In this document: piece after piece, positions 36,457 through 48,454 of the stretch
Numbering within the stretch: the stretch's first letter is position 1
Layout: each line of letters begins with the position of its first letter
NCBI RefSeq assembly: GCF_003573695.1
Contig: NC_039363.1
Coordinates: 162,766,747-162,830,746 of the forward strand
Direction: 5' to 3'
DNA from: Papaver somniferum
Lineage: Eukaryota; Streptophyta; Magnoliopsida; Ranunculales; Papaveraceae
Length of the DNA: 64,000 nucleotides
The notes under the pieces: generated by a model
Databases searched by the model: none
What the model saw: the letters and a program-made list of their open reading frames with translations, nothing else
What the model was told of the DNA's origin: nothing
Translations under genes and position numbers: made by a program

Positions 36457-36867
36457 TTACTGGCCAGCATTGAATGCTTCGACGGGGAATGTCTTGGTGA
36501 CACCAGCAAGACTCTTGAAATGAATTTTCCCGGTAGGTGGATCATCCACGGTGATTTCATTAACAGGTGGCGATAACATAAACTCCTTTACTTTTACGCC
36601 TTTAAGTTTCTTGATCCTTTTCTTATCAACAATACCATGAATATCAACATCATAACTCACAAGCTTACTAATCATCTTAAAATTATGCTCAACTTTTTTC
36701 TCTTGTTTAATCCACATATAACCAGTAGTTTTAGCAAAACCAACTTCAATTACATTCTCAAGTGGAAGTAAACCAAGAGGAAGTCCATATTCTTCGAGTA
36801 TGGATGTTGCCATTTTTAATCCTTCTTCATGACCTGTCTTCACTATTCCTCCTTCCTTCTCAGCCAT
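36457..36867 (-). CDS. DUF538 family protein
   Basis: Single-exon ORF of 136 residues, ATG at 36867, stop at 36457. It matches the DUF538 family (PF04398) along its whole length: LEEYGLPLGLLPLENVIEVGF, TGYMWIKQEKKVEH, the LVSYDVDIHGIVDKKRIKKLKGVK block, and the C-terminal GKIHFKSLAGVTKTFPVEAF. Length is normal for the short members. Family members are small soluble plant proteins; some affect trichome branching and stress responses, and lipid or chlorophyll binding has been suggested, but no enzyme activity is established. A TATA box lies about 100 bp upstream. The neighbours are MITEs upstream and downstream, and the gene itself is undamaged. Confidence 0.93.
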   Translation of the reverse strand: MAEKEGGIVKTGHEEGLKMATSILEEYGLPLGLLPLENVIEVGFAKTTGYMWIKQEKKVEHNFKMISKLVSYDVDIHGIVDKKRIKKLKGVKVKEFMLSPPVNEITVDDPPTGKIHFKSLAGVTKTFPVEAFNAGQ

Positions 36868-36964
36868 TAATCACTCTTCTTGATTCTTCTTAACTTACTA
36901 AAATAAAAAAAAATAATGTTGAGTTGTTAAGATTTTTAAGGAAAAGGGATATGAGTTTATGTCA

Positions 36965-36972
36965 TTTATATA
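36965..36972 (-). promoter_or_regulatory. TATA box of the DUF538 gene
   Basis: On the minus strand the sequence reads TATATAAA, about 98 bp before the ATG, a usual distance for a plant promoter with a short leader. Confidence 0.6.
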
Positions 36973-37506
36973 GATGCAATGTTTTGGTGTAGGTTAAATA
37001 TGTATGACAAATTTAATAGCCAAAGCCAAGATTATATTCATTGGATTTACCGCTTATTTGGGGTTCTTTCTTATGTCCATACTTGTAAGCCTGCAATTTT
37101 CGGACACCTCCTTGAATAGTAAATACTTGCCACTTGGTCTCTGGTTTGTACTGGGTTTCATTTCAAGTTGTCTAAAGTCAATGCAAGCCCTAAATTAACC
37201 TGTCGTCGTCGTTAGGGGCGACCCTGAAAGAATTAGGGGCGATTTTTTTATTCCCAACCCATAGACACGGTTATGGGATGTCTTAATTTTTGGAGATTAC
37301 CTAAGTGCCCTTACACAATCAGTAGTTAGTATAGTGGTATTATCTACCGATTGTTAAAGTATAACTCGATATGGAACTTGTGGCCGTTAGCAATCGGTAG
37401 ATAGGTGAAGTTCATAAATAACTTCATAAACTACCGACTACGCTGGCCCAATCTCGAAAATTTTGCCAACTTATTAATTGGACTTTTGGTGAAGTTCGTA
37501 TACTAC

Positions 37507-37810
37507 CGATTATTGTAGTTCCCAAATTCGAAAAAAATAGTGATTTTGGCAAAAACAAAATTTGGGGCAACTTCATAATCGGAGGTTGCGTTAACTTATT
37601 AACCTAACGATTATTGTAATTCTCAAATCCGAAAAATTAGAGATTGCGGCAAAAACAAAATTTGGGCCAACTTTATAATCGGAAGTTAGATTTACTTATT
37701 AACCTGCCGATTATTATAGTTCCCAAATTTTGAAAAATTAGAGATTTCGGCAAAAACAAAATTTGGGGAAACTTTATAATCAGAAGTTAGGTTAACTTAT
37801 TAACCTACCG
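37507..37810. repeat. About 100-bp tandem array in the TIR element
   Basis: Three units marked by GGCAAAAACAAAATTTGGG at 37548, 37648 and 37749. Each unit pairs TAATCGGAAGTT with a following CTACCGATTAT-type motif in inverted orientation. Confidence 0.85.
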
Positions 37811-37857
37811 ATTATGTAATCGGTCATCTACAAAATAGAGCCGTTGGTACTCTAAAC

Positions 37858-37865
37858 TATATAAG
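37858..37865 (+). promoter_or_regulatory. TATA box of first trihelix-like gene
   Basis: TATATAAG, 86 bp upstream of the ATG at 37944. The surrounding CGTTGGTACTCTAAAC...ACACAAACAC resembles the region around 38929 upstream of the second gene. Confidence 0.6.
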
Positions 37866-37943
37866 GATGGTATCCTTTTATCCTCTATGCAACACAAACA
37901 CATTTAAACTCTCTCTAACATCAAAGAAATCATCTTCAACATA

Positions 37944-38369
37944 ATGACCCAACCATTCATTAATCTTAAAGAGTTCACGATTGAAGAAGATTTATCTCGA
38001 TGTAGGCGCTATGTTCAATTCTATCCGAAGCGAGGTGAAGAACGTAGGCAACGAGGTGTAATTAGTATGAGTTATTTGGGTAGAATTCGCGAAATTTTTT
38101 GTGTCGACACCGGTAACCCAAATAACTGTCATGTAGGTGATCTTTTCTGCCAGGTTGGTTCCATAAACAGACATGTTGAAGAATTCGTCCATTTGACTTA
38201 TCTTGTGAATCAATATCGATTAAGAGGTGAAACCAATGATGAGGTTATAGCGCGATCTCTCGGAGAATGGCGGAGATCGAAAGGATCAAACTACCGTTAC
38301 GAAGCTCATTTCAGAATCCTAAAAGCGATGGACAGATTTAATCCATTTAGGACTCGTCCAAGACGCTAA
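37944..38369 (+). CDS. First trihelix-like gene of the TIR element
   Basis: Intact single-exon ORF, 141 residues, ATG 37944. Pattern by eye: EEDL near residue 15, a basic stretch, YLGRIREIF near 45-53, GNPNN, QVGSINRHVEEF, then SLGEWRRSKGSNYRYEAHFRILKAM and a basic tail RTRPRR. The same landmarks (EDL, GR(I/V), GNP, Q..I...V..(F/Y), LA/SL, (Y/F)xYxxxFxxLK) occur in order in the gene at 39053-39507, so the two are paralogues. The arrangement of three helical blocks with a tryptophan/aromatic pattern is what I associate with trihelix/Myb-like proteins of PIF/Harbinger elements, but similarity is remote and the assignment is inference. A DNA-binding role is plausible given the basic ends. Confidence 0.6.
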   Translation: MTQPFINLKEFTIEEDLSRCRRYVQFYPKRGEERRQRGVISMSYLGRIREIFCVDTGNPNNCHVGDLFCQVGSINRHVEEFVHLTYLVNQYRLRGETNDEVIARSLGEWRRSKGSNYRYEAHFRILKAMDRFNPFRTRPRR

Positions 38370-38928
38370 TCACAGATTATGATATATCTACCGACTATGA
38401 AGCTTTTATTGTTATTATCTAAAGAATTATATCCGTTAAGCTCTCTTTGTATGGGGGAGACCCTTGTGATATTCAAAAATTTCATAACAATCAGACGTCT
38501 GTTTTATTATCTATTACCCGATTACACATAATCGGACGCATAATTTAGTAATTAACTTCCGATGTTATCTTCGTATTTCCGTTACATAAAATTGAAATGA
38601 CATTGACATTGCAAATCGGCCGCAACGTCTATTTTTTCAAAATAAACTAGTCGTGCCTCGAATAACACACCCAATCGGTAAATAATACATATTATTATCT
38701 ACCGATTATTGATGTTCAATGAAACTCTAATATTTCAAAAACGAACGTAATCAGACGTTTAATAAAATTACTGACTACCGGTTGCGAAATCGGAAGGTAA
38801 TTTGGTAACTTAGTCGTCCGATTATCGATTATCCATGTTAACATTATGTACATAATATCTGTACGCTCCTTCTACAGTATGCAATAACGACTATATTTTC
38901 AAACAAAAGACACGTTGGGACTCTCATC

Positions 38929-38936
38929 TATATAAG
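38929..38936 (+). promoter_or_regulatory. TATA box of second trihelix-like gene
   Basis: TATATAAG, about 120 bp before ATG 39053. It is in a context similar to that of the first gene (CGTTGGGACTCTCATC before it, ACACACACA after it), so the promoter was duplicated with the gene. Confidence 0.6.
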
Positions 38937-39052
38937 GAGGGTAACCTCTTCTAGTTATGCACCAAACTACACACACATAACGCCGTGTATTATACAAATA
39001 GATTTTACATCGTCTAATCTTTCTAATTCATTCTATATCTCAACTTACAACC

Positions 39053-39507
39053 ATGGAAACGTTTCAGCTGAAGATTTGGTCATTGTCAAAACATGGTATC
39101 ACGAAACAAGACGTGAAGATGTCATAGCCGGAAGGATTGCACGCGAAATCTTTTAGGGGAGGGTGTATAGACAATTTGTGCGAGAGTATGGAAATCCAAA
39201 GCAAATATCCCTCGAACAAGTTCACAATCGGTTCCAACTTATCCAAAAAGGAGTAAATGATTACATAACGATACGAAAGAGGATCTTTAACACTAGCCAC
39301 TTAAGCTTGTCGATCCAACAATTTGTAAGTATTTGCATACTTCTTTTACATAACACCGGGTGGCTAAACTATACGAACTTAGTATTCTTTTGTATTGGTT
39401 GTTTTATGTAGGAGACACTCGCAAAAAGGCACTACTTAGAGGAAAAAGGAGAAGAATTCATATATGATGGAAGTTTTGAATTCCTGAAGTCCGTGGTCAC
39501 AGTTTAG
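39053..39507 (+). pseudogene. Second trihelix-like gene of the TIR element (broken)
   Basis: Exon 1 39053-39324, intron with GTAAGT..TAG ends, exon 2 39412-39507. The ATG is one base out of frame with the conserved part that starts SAEDLVIVKTWYHETRRED, and TAG at 39154-39156 stands where a tryptophan is likely (IF*GRVYRQF). The rest is clear: YGNPKQISLEQVHNRFQLIQKGVNDY, and exon 2 LAKRHYLEEKGEEFIYDGSF followed by EFLKSV. The pattern resembles plant trihelix proteins of the NAM-associated type (EDL..KTW at the start, SL..R...I...V..Y in the middle). It has an intron, whereas its paralogue at 37944 does not. Confidence 0.6.
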
Positions 39508-39521
39508 GGAAAAATTGTTAT

Positions 39522-39790
39522 AATCAGAAGTTATTATGTAGTGTATTCTACCGATTCTGGGAGAATTTTCCAATTTTAATCTCAGAGTTTGGTTACAATC
39601 GGAAGTTATTATGTAATGTATTCTACCGATTCTAGGAAAATTTTCCAATTTTAATCTCAGAGTTTGGTTATAATCGGAAGTTAGTATGTAAAGTAATCTA
39701 CCGATTCTGGGAAAATTTTCCAATTTCTTTGTCAGAGTTTGGTTATAATCGGAAGTTAGTATGTATTGTAATCTACCGATTTTGGAATAT
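39522..39790. repeat. 75-bp tandem array in the TIR element
   Basis: Four units start at 39522, 39597, 39672 and 39747, exactly 75 bp apart. Each has AATCGGAAGTTA (AATCAG in the first) and, about 25 bp on, TCTACCGATT in inverted orientation. Confidence 0.95.
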
Positions 39791-39942
39791 CTCAAAAAAG
39801 TGGAATTTCTTTACAAAAGCCGATACAATCGGTTGATATATTATATGATATAACTACCGATTTTATCATATATCTTCACATTTTCTTACCAAAAACATGT
39901 ACAAAAAGGGGCAATTCAAAATACATCTTCCAAACATAACGA

Positions 39943-40522
39943 TCATTCATCGTCATCATCCGAGGGGACCAATTCGAGTACGCCTTCCGGATAGTTGTTT
40001 ATGACGCGATCCCAATCCAACATGTTGGTCTCATATTGTTTCAACCAATCCTTACAATGATTTGTTAGGAAGTAATCCATACAACCACTCAACGGAGGTA
40101 AAGGACAATCTCTCTTTACTCTTAAACCGATAAAATGCACATTAATTAGTCTAAGTTTCCTATTCTACCGATTAATGATATATTATTTCATAGTAATTGG
40201 TAATCAGATACATAACCACATTATCTACCGATTCTGGGTATTTCATGGCATTCAATGCATTCAAAAATCAATTTTTCTCGTTTAAAAACTCATACAAACG
40301 CATACAAAGTGGGTTATGAGTTTATTAACACAATACCTGTGTGTTAGATGCATCGTTAGCTTCGATCTCGGGTGATTCTACGTTTTCTTCCATGAAAGCG
40401 TCGTCTAGGGTTTCCTCTCCACAAAAGTTTGGATCATTCAACATATACCCCAAATCGTCTTCTGTAAACGGTAGTGAAGCTTCAACATTATGTTCTTCAC
40501 CTTCTTCTTCATACCCATCCAT
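39943..40522 (-). CDS. Antisense acidic gene of the TIR element
   Basis: Exon 1 is 40522-40337 (62 codons, ATG 40522, ending CAG|GTATTG), very acidic, with EEEGEEHNVEASLPFTEDDL and LDDAFMEENVE. A second open stretch, 40140-39943, encodes PLPPLSGCMDYFLTNHCKDW and ends VPSDDDDE before TGA. The acceptor joining them is not certain. A minus-strand TATATA lies near 40643. I do not recognise the family. An acidic partner for a basic DNA-binding protein would fit the context but is speculation. Confidence 0.4.
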
Positions 40523-41190
40523 GTTTCTTGTTGATTTAAGTGGTAAACTCCCAGTTTTTCTTCTTCCTCTTCTTCTTCTTCTCTCTCCCTCCCACCAAAA
40601 ACTAAAACCAAATAATGGGAAAAAGTTTCCTAAAACCAACTATATACACATTAACCACCGATTGTAAAGTTAACTACCGATTGTATACAACGACACTACC
40701 GATTACTAAAATATATACCGATTGTTTACGCCGACACTACCGATTCTGTTAATATCTACAGATTATAAGTTCGTAGAAAAAAGAATGAGGCATACCAAAT
40801 TAAACTACCGATTGTAGCTTTATCTACTGATTATGGTGGGTATATTTGCCATTTCAAAAAATCGGAGATAAGGGATGGCTTCCATTTAGGTTTGGGTGAC
40901 CCTATTTTGTCTTATTAGTCGCCCCTAATTCTTTCAGGGTCGCCCCTAATGACGCCAAGTAAATTAAGGCTTAGTTCATATCAAACATATTTTTTGGCCG
41001 TTTCTTTCAGTCACTGGAATCCTTTTATAACCATGGAAGGCTAAAAAGACGTAATGCCTAAACGAAATGAAAGGAAAATTATGTTAGTACCGTTAATAAT
41101 TTCAGGGTAAGTTACAACCTTATGGGCTTACAGAATCTCAATGGGACTACAGATTAAAGGCTCGACAAGATTATTGTAACCTAATTATCC

Positions 41191-43962
41191 TTGAAGCAGA
41201 AAAATGAAGAAGCAGAGCTAAGGTCCAAAATAAAAGGTATGAACAGGAATACTGAATTATTTCATAGTATTGCTTATGATAGGAAGAGAAGAAACCATAT
41301 TTCTAAGATTAATGTTAATGGCCGAATGACAATGGATCAAGGTGAGATTAAAGCAGGCATTGTTGATTACTTGAAAAACATTTTTCAGGATCAGTCTTAT
41401 TCTAAACCTCTTATGGATGACCTTTTTTTCAAATCTATTCCATCTGACTTGTGTGTTTGGCTTAAAAGAGAAATCGATGAAGATGAAATTTTATATGCCA
41501 TTAAATGTCTAAGTAACGGATACCCCATTGAGTTTTATCAGAAGACTTGGAGTATCATAAGAAATGATGTTCTTAATGTGCTCAAAGATCAAAGAATTGC
41601 AGGAGAAAGGATTTTTATATTGGAGGCTTAAAAATATTTTCATTGCTGTTATTCCAAAGAAGAACACAATTAAAGAAATCAAAGATTTGAGACCAATAAG
41701 TCTGATAAATGGTGTTTACAAAATTCTGTCTAAAGTTTTGGCGGGGAGGTTCAAGATTTCTTTGCCTCATGTTATTTCTCTGCAGTAGTCATCATTCATA
41801 AATCAAAGACAGATTCTTGATGGGTTCTCATATCTAATGAGTTGATCGATTTAAGACTCAAAAGCGGTATACCTGGTATTCTTTGTAAAATTGATTTCGA
41901 AAAGGCTTTTGACCATGTTAATTGGATTTTTCTTGATAAGGCTTTGCAGAAAATGGGTTATGGTATAAAGTGGAGAAGATGGATGCAATATTGCGTAGAG
42001 CATGTTTGATTTTCATTGCTCGTCAATGGTTCTTCCGAAGGGTACTTCAAGAGCAAAAAAGGCATCCGACAAGGAGACCCATTGTATCCTTTCTTGTTCT
42101 TAATTGTGGGTGAAGCTCTATCTGTGTTGATGCAAAAATCTCAGGATGCCGAATATATCTATAGTTTTCAAGTCTCTAATTCAGGTACTAAGGTTAGTCA
42201 TCTGCAATTTGCTGATGACACTTTAATTTTTCTGGATGCAAGTGTTGATCAAATTAAATTTCTCAGAATTCTTATTTTTTGTTTTGAGTTACTCACTGGT
42301 TTAAGGATTAATTTTGCCAAGAGTCATATGTACGCAGTATTGTATGAGGGTGACATGAATGAGTTTACTTCTTTATTGGGTTGTTACAATTCAGTTCTTC
42401 CTACAACTTATTTGGGACTTCCTTTGGATGAAAAGTACAAAGGTATTCGTAAATGGGACAAAATTATAGATATATTTAATGCTAAATTGGCACGATGGAT
42501 AAAACCATTGTTAAATAGCGCTGGAAAAGTGGTCTTACCCATTTATTTCATGTCTTTATTTGATTTTCCCAAGTCTGTGAAGCTCAAGTTAGAGAGATTG
42601 ATGAGGAATTTTTTATGGAATGACAATAAAGGAAACAGATAGATGCACTTAGTTAAATGGGATTTGGTTCGTAGAGGCAAAAGAAATGGAGGTTTGGGTA
42701 TTAAAAATCTGAAAGATATGAATAATGCTTTGTTATCCAAGTGGTTATGGAGGTTTTCACATGAGTCTGATGTACTGTGGAGACGCATAATAAAAGAAAA
42801 ATATGGTGTTTGTGAGGTGGAGTGGTATATAAACAACCAAAATAAGCTTGTGGGTTTTCACTTTGGAAAGGTATTATGCACATAAAGGATTTTTTTCTTC
42901 AGAATTTTCAATTCAAGGTTTATAATGGTGAAAGAACAAGGTTTTGGGAAGATAGATGGATTTTGGGAGATGCTCTATGTAACATTTTCCCATACTTGTA
43001 TGCATCTTCAAGGTCCAAGTCTTGTACAATGGCTTCCATATGTTCTGTTCCTCTTTCTCAACTTTTTCAAAATCTTCAATTACCTAGAAGATTGTCGATT
43101 CAAGCTACTAGTGAATTTGAAATCATACAGAAAAGTCTAGCGAACTTCACTCTTAACCTTGTATGCGAGGATATGTTTCACTGGGTTTTAAACAACAAGA
43201 GAACCTTCTGAGTAAATTCAGGCTACAACAAACTTGTCACTTTTTCTGAACTACCAGGTGAGGATATATTCAGATTTATTTGGCAGCAACAATATCCTCC
43301 GAAGATAGTTTTTTTTTTGGTGCATTAGTCATTTCAGGCTTCCTACTAGGGACTCACTAATCCGAAAAGGTATTACAACTTCTCCTTCGTGTCTGTTTCG
43401 CAATAATGATGAAACAACTTCACATATTTTCCTGCAATGTGATTTTGCTGCAAAAATTTGGCATCATTTTATGGATAAATTTCAACTCCAGTTTACTGTA
43501 CATGCATTTGTACCTGCTGCTCTTTTGGCTTGGAAATTGAACTTTGATACTGTTCAGAAGAGGAACATATGGAATTTATTAGCTGTTGCGATTCTCTGGT
43601 ATACCTGGAATGAGAGAAATGCTCGGGTGTTTTCCAATAACGCTCAAACTGCTAAGCACGTTATACATATGGTGAAGTATAACTTATTTCCATGGGCCTT
43701 TTCTATCAAGGAATTCAAAGACGTTTCTTATGAGGAAGTAATACAGAATTGGGTTAGTATATATTTTGATCCACCTTAGTGGTTGTAAGTTTTTTGGGGT
43801 TTTTGATTTTTTTTTGATCTTGTGTTGTTCTTCAAGACCATTTATTTCTTTTCTTTCTTTTCCTTTTCCCCCTCTTTGGGTGGTTCAAATCTTTTGTACC
43901 CCTCTTTGTGATCAATGAAATCTTTTTTTATCGATAAAAAAAAAACAAAAAAACAAGTGTAC
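41191..43962 (+). mobile_element. LINE (L1-type) fragment with RT and RNase-H-associated zinc region, decayed
   Basis: Plus-strand ORF pieces in order: a pre-RT region (41191-41631), RT with VIPKKN...DLRPISLINGVYKIL (41630-41788), GIRQGDPLYPFLF and FADDTLIF (42016-42642), then the post-RT region with SKWLWRF (42643-42885), FWEDRW (42876-43211) and a tail ending near 43779. The stretch 41790-42015 has stops, and the region near 41530 has lost the conserved segment before the PIEFYQ motif. No endonuclease domain, so the copy is 5'-truncated. It ends in an A-rich tail at 43938-43962. The target duplication cannot be identified. Confidence 0.9.
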
Positions 43963-44004
43963 TGACTAACAAACGTCAAATATTTTTCACCTAAAAAGAA
44001 AACG

Positions 44005-46936
44005 TGTTAGAAATTTAGGGTATGGCTTGAAGTCGCGTAATCGCTTTCCTTAAAATGTTATTTGCTCCCACTCACTAAGAGTTTGTTGTGGGATCGAGTA
44101 CAAGCCGTTTCCCAAGATACAATCAATCCTTAACGTGACCGGCGATCAACAACAATCGACAAATCACCCTTGAAACCTAATTGATACCTTTAATGAGTTT
44201 GATTTTCGCTTAGCACTATTATGGCCTTGTGGGTTTCATGAGCAATCGCGTTTATTAAAAGCTTGTTCACAAAGAACTGGACTTCATTAAGACTACTAAA
44301 TCAACCTCTATTCATAACAGAACATATCATCACTCATTTTCACAATTGGGATTCAAAATTTAAGTGTTGAAACTAATCACTTATCGGTAACTTGTTTTTG
44401 CCATTAAACCGACGAGATAGTCATTTCCTAGTGGTTGGTCGGGTTACCATTACCGGTGATTCAATGTCATGGAGGTTTAAATCCCATATTCATTAAGTAC
44501 AGTGAATTCAATATGAATTCTTTCAAGTACAAATCTCTACAAAAAGGGCTTGCCAAACTAAAGTTCAACCGTTCAAAAAGGTTTTTGGAAAACTAAATAT
44601 ATGTCCTTACGAAAAGGTATTTCACCAAACTAGATTAACCTCATCTATTAGACTCAAAGTCTAATAATACCCACATCACAATACTATGATCTCTTTCATA
44701 GTTTGAATGATTCCAGATTCAAGGGTAGTCATGGATTCAAGAAATCCACCAACCTCATTTTGATGAATTTATTATTATAACACTCTTGTTATATGACAAC
44801 CACCCCCATAATTTTGTGGTGCACTAATTGAAAAAGATGGGGTCTAACAACCACACCCAATATTTCGATTACCAATCTATATGGACTAACTCCAATATAC
44901 TTTCTAGAGAATCAACTAGACAGTCAGACTCAATCTAGAAAAAAGTATATCGAGGAGTTAATATCTCTCTCATTTGATTTGATCTTTACTCAAGCAAATA
45001 AGAATTTGCGAGTCTTTATCAAATACAATGATAATATACTTGGATGGTACCAAAGACCAATATCCAAGGATCAATCAATTTCCAATCAACAACCAACGGT
45101 TGGATTTCATAATTGATCGATATAACGTACAACCTGTGATATTTCAATTATATAACAAAATATAATGCAGAATAGAAATAACACAGACACCAGAAATTTT
45201 GTTAACAAGGAAACCGCAAATGCAGAAAACCCCCGGGACCTAGTCCAGATTGAACACCACACTGTATTAAGCCGCTACAGACACTATCCTTATACAAACT
45301 AACTTCGGTCTGGACTGTAGTTGGACCCTAATCAATATCACACTGATTCAAGGTACAGTTGCGCTCCTTACATCTCTGATCCCAGCAGGATACTACGCAC
45401 TTGATTCCCTTAGCTGATTTCACCCACAACCAAGAGTTGCTACGACCCAAAGTCGAAGACTTTAATAAACAAATCTGTATCACACAGAAAAGTCTACGAT
45501 AATAGATAAATCTGTCTCCCACAGATAAACCTACAAATTTGTTCCATCTTTTGATAAAAATCAAGGTAAACAAGAACCAATTGATAAACCGTATTTATAT
45601 TCCCGAAGAACAGCCTAGTATTATCAATCACCTCACAATAATCTAAATCGTATGGTAGCGAAACTAGATATTGCGGAATCACAAATGATGAGACGAAGAT
45701 GTTTGTGATTTCTTTTTATCTTGCCCTATCGGAGATATAATCTCAAGTCGATTATTCAATTGAACTCGTATGATAGAAAATGGCAAGATCAGATCGCTCA
45801 ACTACAAGGGAAGTAGTTTCATCTGGCTTCACAATCCCAATGAAGTCTTTCAGTCGTTAACCGACAGGGTCTCGAGAAGAAACCCACGGTTAAAGGAGAA
45901 TCAACTCTAGCAAAACCAACTAGTATCACACACGAGGTATGAGGATTAGTTTTTCCAGTTACTAGACGTCTCCCTTATATAGTTTTCAAATCAGGGTTTG
46001 CAATCTAAGTTACCTTGGTAACAAAGAATTCAATATTCATCGTTAGATGAAAAAAATGACTTATCCAAGCTAAGTCAGGGTTCATGAACTTCCAATTTGA
46101 GAAATATAACCAGCTTAGGTACGCATACGGGTACGTGTACCATATCTATCGGACTTGATTTTGGAAACTCAGCAGAAATTTTCTGTTTGAAAACTTTCGT
46201 GGGTACGCATACGCATATGCATACCTAAGGTGGCTGGTTTTCAGTTTGCAAACTTCACAAACTACAACAGAAATTTTTGGTATGAAAACTTTCGCCAGTA
46301 CGCGTACCTAACCTGTCTCCTTCACCAATACCGCATGCACACATATGCACGCACTTGGTTTCCGGCACATGGATTTATACACTAATGTGCGAACACACTA
46401 TGTAATCTCAACTCCACATTTCAATCATTGAAACATTCTTCTATAATGTTATAATAGTCGTTAAACAAAAAGAATCGACTATCATCATCAAAGCTATTTT
46501 CAAGATTGAAACGTCATCATGACTTTCGTCACGGGTAAATATGAAAATGGTTAAAGAAAAAGCTTACCAACACATATTTCGATAAAAAGATAGGCGAGTA
46601 AACTCGGCTCAAAATAGAAAATGTGTATGTATGAAAACTATCATACTTATACGACTTTTGTCTCAAGAGTAGGAGATAGATTAGATAGACTTTTGAGTGA
46701 GAAATGAGTTCAAGTCTCCACATACCTTTTGTGAAGTTCCACTGGTTCCTTGAGTAGTTCTTCGTCTTCGTAAGATAATCGCCATGGAGTCTGGAGCTCA
46801 ACTATACCTAACTATCCTAGACCGAGACTTACTCATAGGTAAACTAGAAATCAAGACATATAGTTTTGATCACTAACATTGAAAAACATGCTTGATATAG
46901 AAACACATGCGAGTTTGATCGAGCAATGCTCTAACA
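44005..46936. mobile_element. TGTTAG...CTAACA LTR-like repeat, 2.9 kb, possible solo LTR
   Basis: Starts TGTTAGAAATTTAGGG and ends GCTCTAACA, so the ends are inverted repeats of 6 bp. The right part matches 24264-25904 and the first 190 bp match 48455-48650. No ORF with a domain. It contains diverged versions of the CGTACGCATAC palindromes near 46115, 46205 and 46300. Flanks (AAACG and CTAAT) do not form a target duplication, so it may be truncated or composite. The segment 45195-45330 with CCGGGACC is a recognisable common repeat block. Confidence 0.5.
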
Positions 46937-48454
46937 CTAATTTCTGAAACTCATCCTAACTTTGCCGTAAGATTGTCTTGTTATATACTACTGCTGCGCC
47001 ATTTTGCTTAGCAAATGGGTTCCAAAATAAAATTCACACATCCCTAATGGTTCTGTGTAACCTTGAAAACAAACCAAATCCAGAATTTGACTAAACAGTT
47101 CTTTACAGACGTGCATTCAAGTGTGACGATTATAAGCCCTGGCAAAACCCAATGATTCTTATATATTAAGATCGCATGGAACTCACAGTTTCCACTAGAA
47201 ATTTTACTTCTTGGATCTTTAAGATATCTCTTAACCACAAATTAAATACTATGTTAACATGTGACAGTTCAATTATGAATTTTGTGATTTTCAATCTTTG
47301 TCGATCGATAGGTCACTTATCGGATCTAACAGTGTGCTCTGAGTACACCACTTAACCACGACTTTCATGTTATTTTCTAAGAACACCAAATATGCATCAC
47401 ACTCAATCGAATTCATGGTATAGTAAACAATATGAACCATACTCATGTAACAATAGGACATCCCCACATTTTAATTACTTCAAAAGCGTGCATCATTGTA
47501 TACACATAACCGTATTGTAAAATGTACATCATCGTATCATTCCCACTAATCCATGTTCACATATATGTTTGAATATACTAACAAGACATTTATTCAAGCA
47601 TTTGATATGCAAACCAATCCTATTTATGCAAACAAGTCATATATTGATCAAGACATTACTGTTTGTGAATAAGTTCTCACTACAACAAACCAACATGCAT
47701 GAAACAATAATTTTAATTTAGCATCACCATAACAGGGTACCACAATACAACTTAGATAGATATACTTATCTGATGCAATGGCAGTATCCCTAGCATTGGT
47801 CGGTTGGTATTTATTCACTAATCTTCGGGAAAAAAATGCATGGAAATTTCCAGATGCAACGATAATTTTTCCAACGATTTATGGAAGGGATGAGTCATAT
47901 AAGGGCACTCTCAAAATTCTTTCCTTCCTTGTACTGATGTACTCTGGTGCTAATTTTCTATGAACATAAAAGAGGTTAACTAATCAATCAGAACTTTCTT
48001 GACTAAGAATATTAGATATTCAACAAAAGGGAATAATAAAGTTTAAAGAAAGATAAAAATAATTTTCGGAAAACTCCCAATGTTCGCTCTTGTTTCGCGC
48101 ACGTCCAAACATGTATTTTAATCACCAACAAATGAAATACCAGTAACTTATTTCGATAACAGTCTCTGTGTAAAACTTTAGATCTCCAGAAACAACCGTA
48201 ATATCTCTTTCTAGTTTCTCCCCTTAGCGCCACCAGAGAAAATAAAAACCAAATTCTGCAGTGTGTTTCTTGAGACTAAACATCTCCCTTTCATGTAGTG
48301 ACTTTTGATTCCCTTCAATATTTAGACTTCTTTGAATCCATAAAAACTCAATCGCAATGTTTCTGAGAAGCGACTTGAAAACCCAATATCCAGAAGCGCT
48401 ACAAGTGCCCATAGTTTCTGATTCCATTGTTAGAAAAAAAAAGTTTTAAGATTG
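46937..48454. other. Intergenic AT-rich sequence, no gene recognised
   Basis: Only short ORFs (under about 75 codons) without domains on either strand. Confidence 0.6.

Larger units (their letters stand above)
37212..40949. mobile_element. 3.7-kb TIR element carrying trihelix-like genes
   Basis: Both ends carry a perfect 31-bp inverted repeat. Each arm contains TTAGGGGCGA twice, separated by CCCTGAAAGAA. If the element starts at GGGGCG the flanks are TTA and TAA, close to a PIF/Harbinger-type duplication. Inside are two related plus-strand genes with TATA boxes, a minus-strand acidic gene, a 100-bp tandem array, a 75-bp tandem array, and about 25-30 copies of ACCGATT/AATCGG. No transposase is visible. 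PIF/Harbinger elements normally carry a transposase plus a Myb/trihelix-like protein, so this looks like a derivative that kept only the latter type of gene. Confidence 0.75.

Noticed and set aside
37004..37198. 64-codon hydrophobic ORF next to the DUF538 gene
   Set aside because: No domain, an uncertain start and no supporting context; probably chance.
39522..39790. CRISPR-like array (regular 75-bp spacing)
   Set aside because: The units are repeated along their whole length without unique spacers, and the DNA is from a plant nuclear genome.
44005..46936. Complete solo LTR with target duplication
   Set aside because: The 5-bp flanks do not match, so I report it only as an LTR-like repeat and not as a clean solo LTR.
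47778..47963. 61-codon ORF starting MAVSLALVGWYLFTN
   Set aside because: It looks like a membrane segment but has no family match and sits in AT-rich intergenic DNA.
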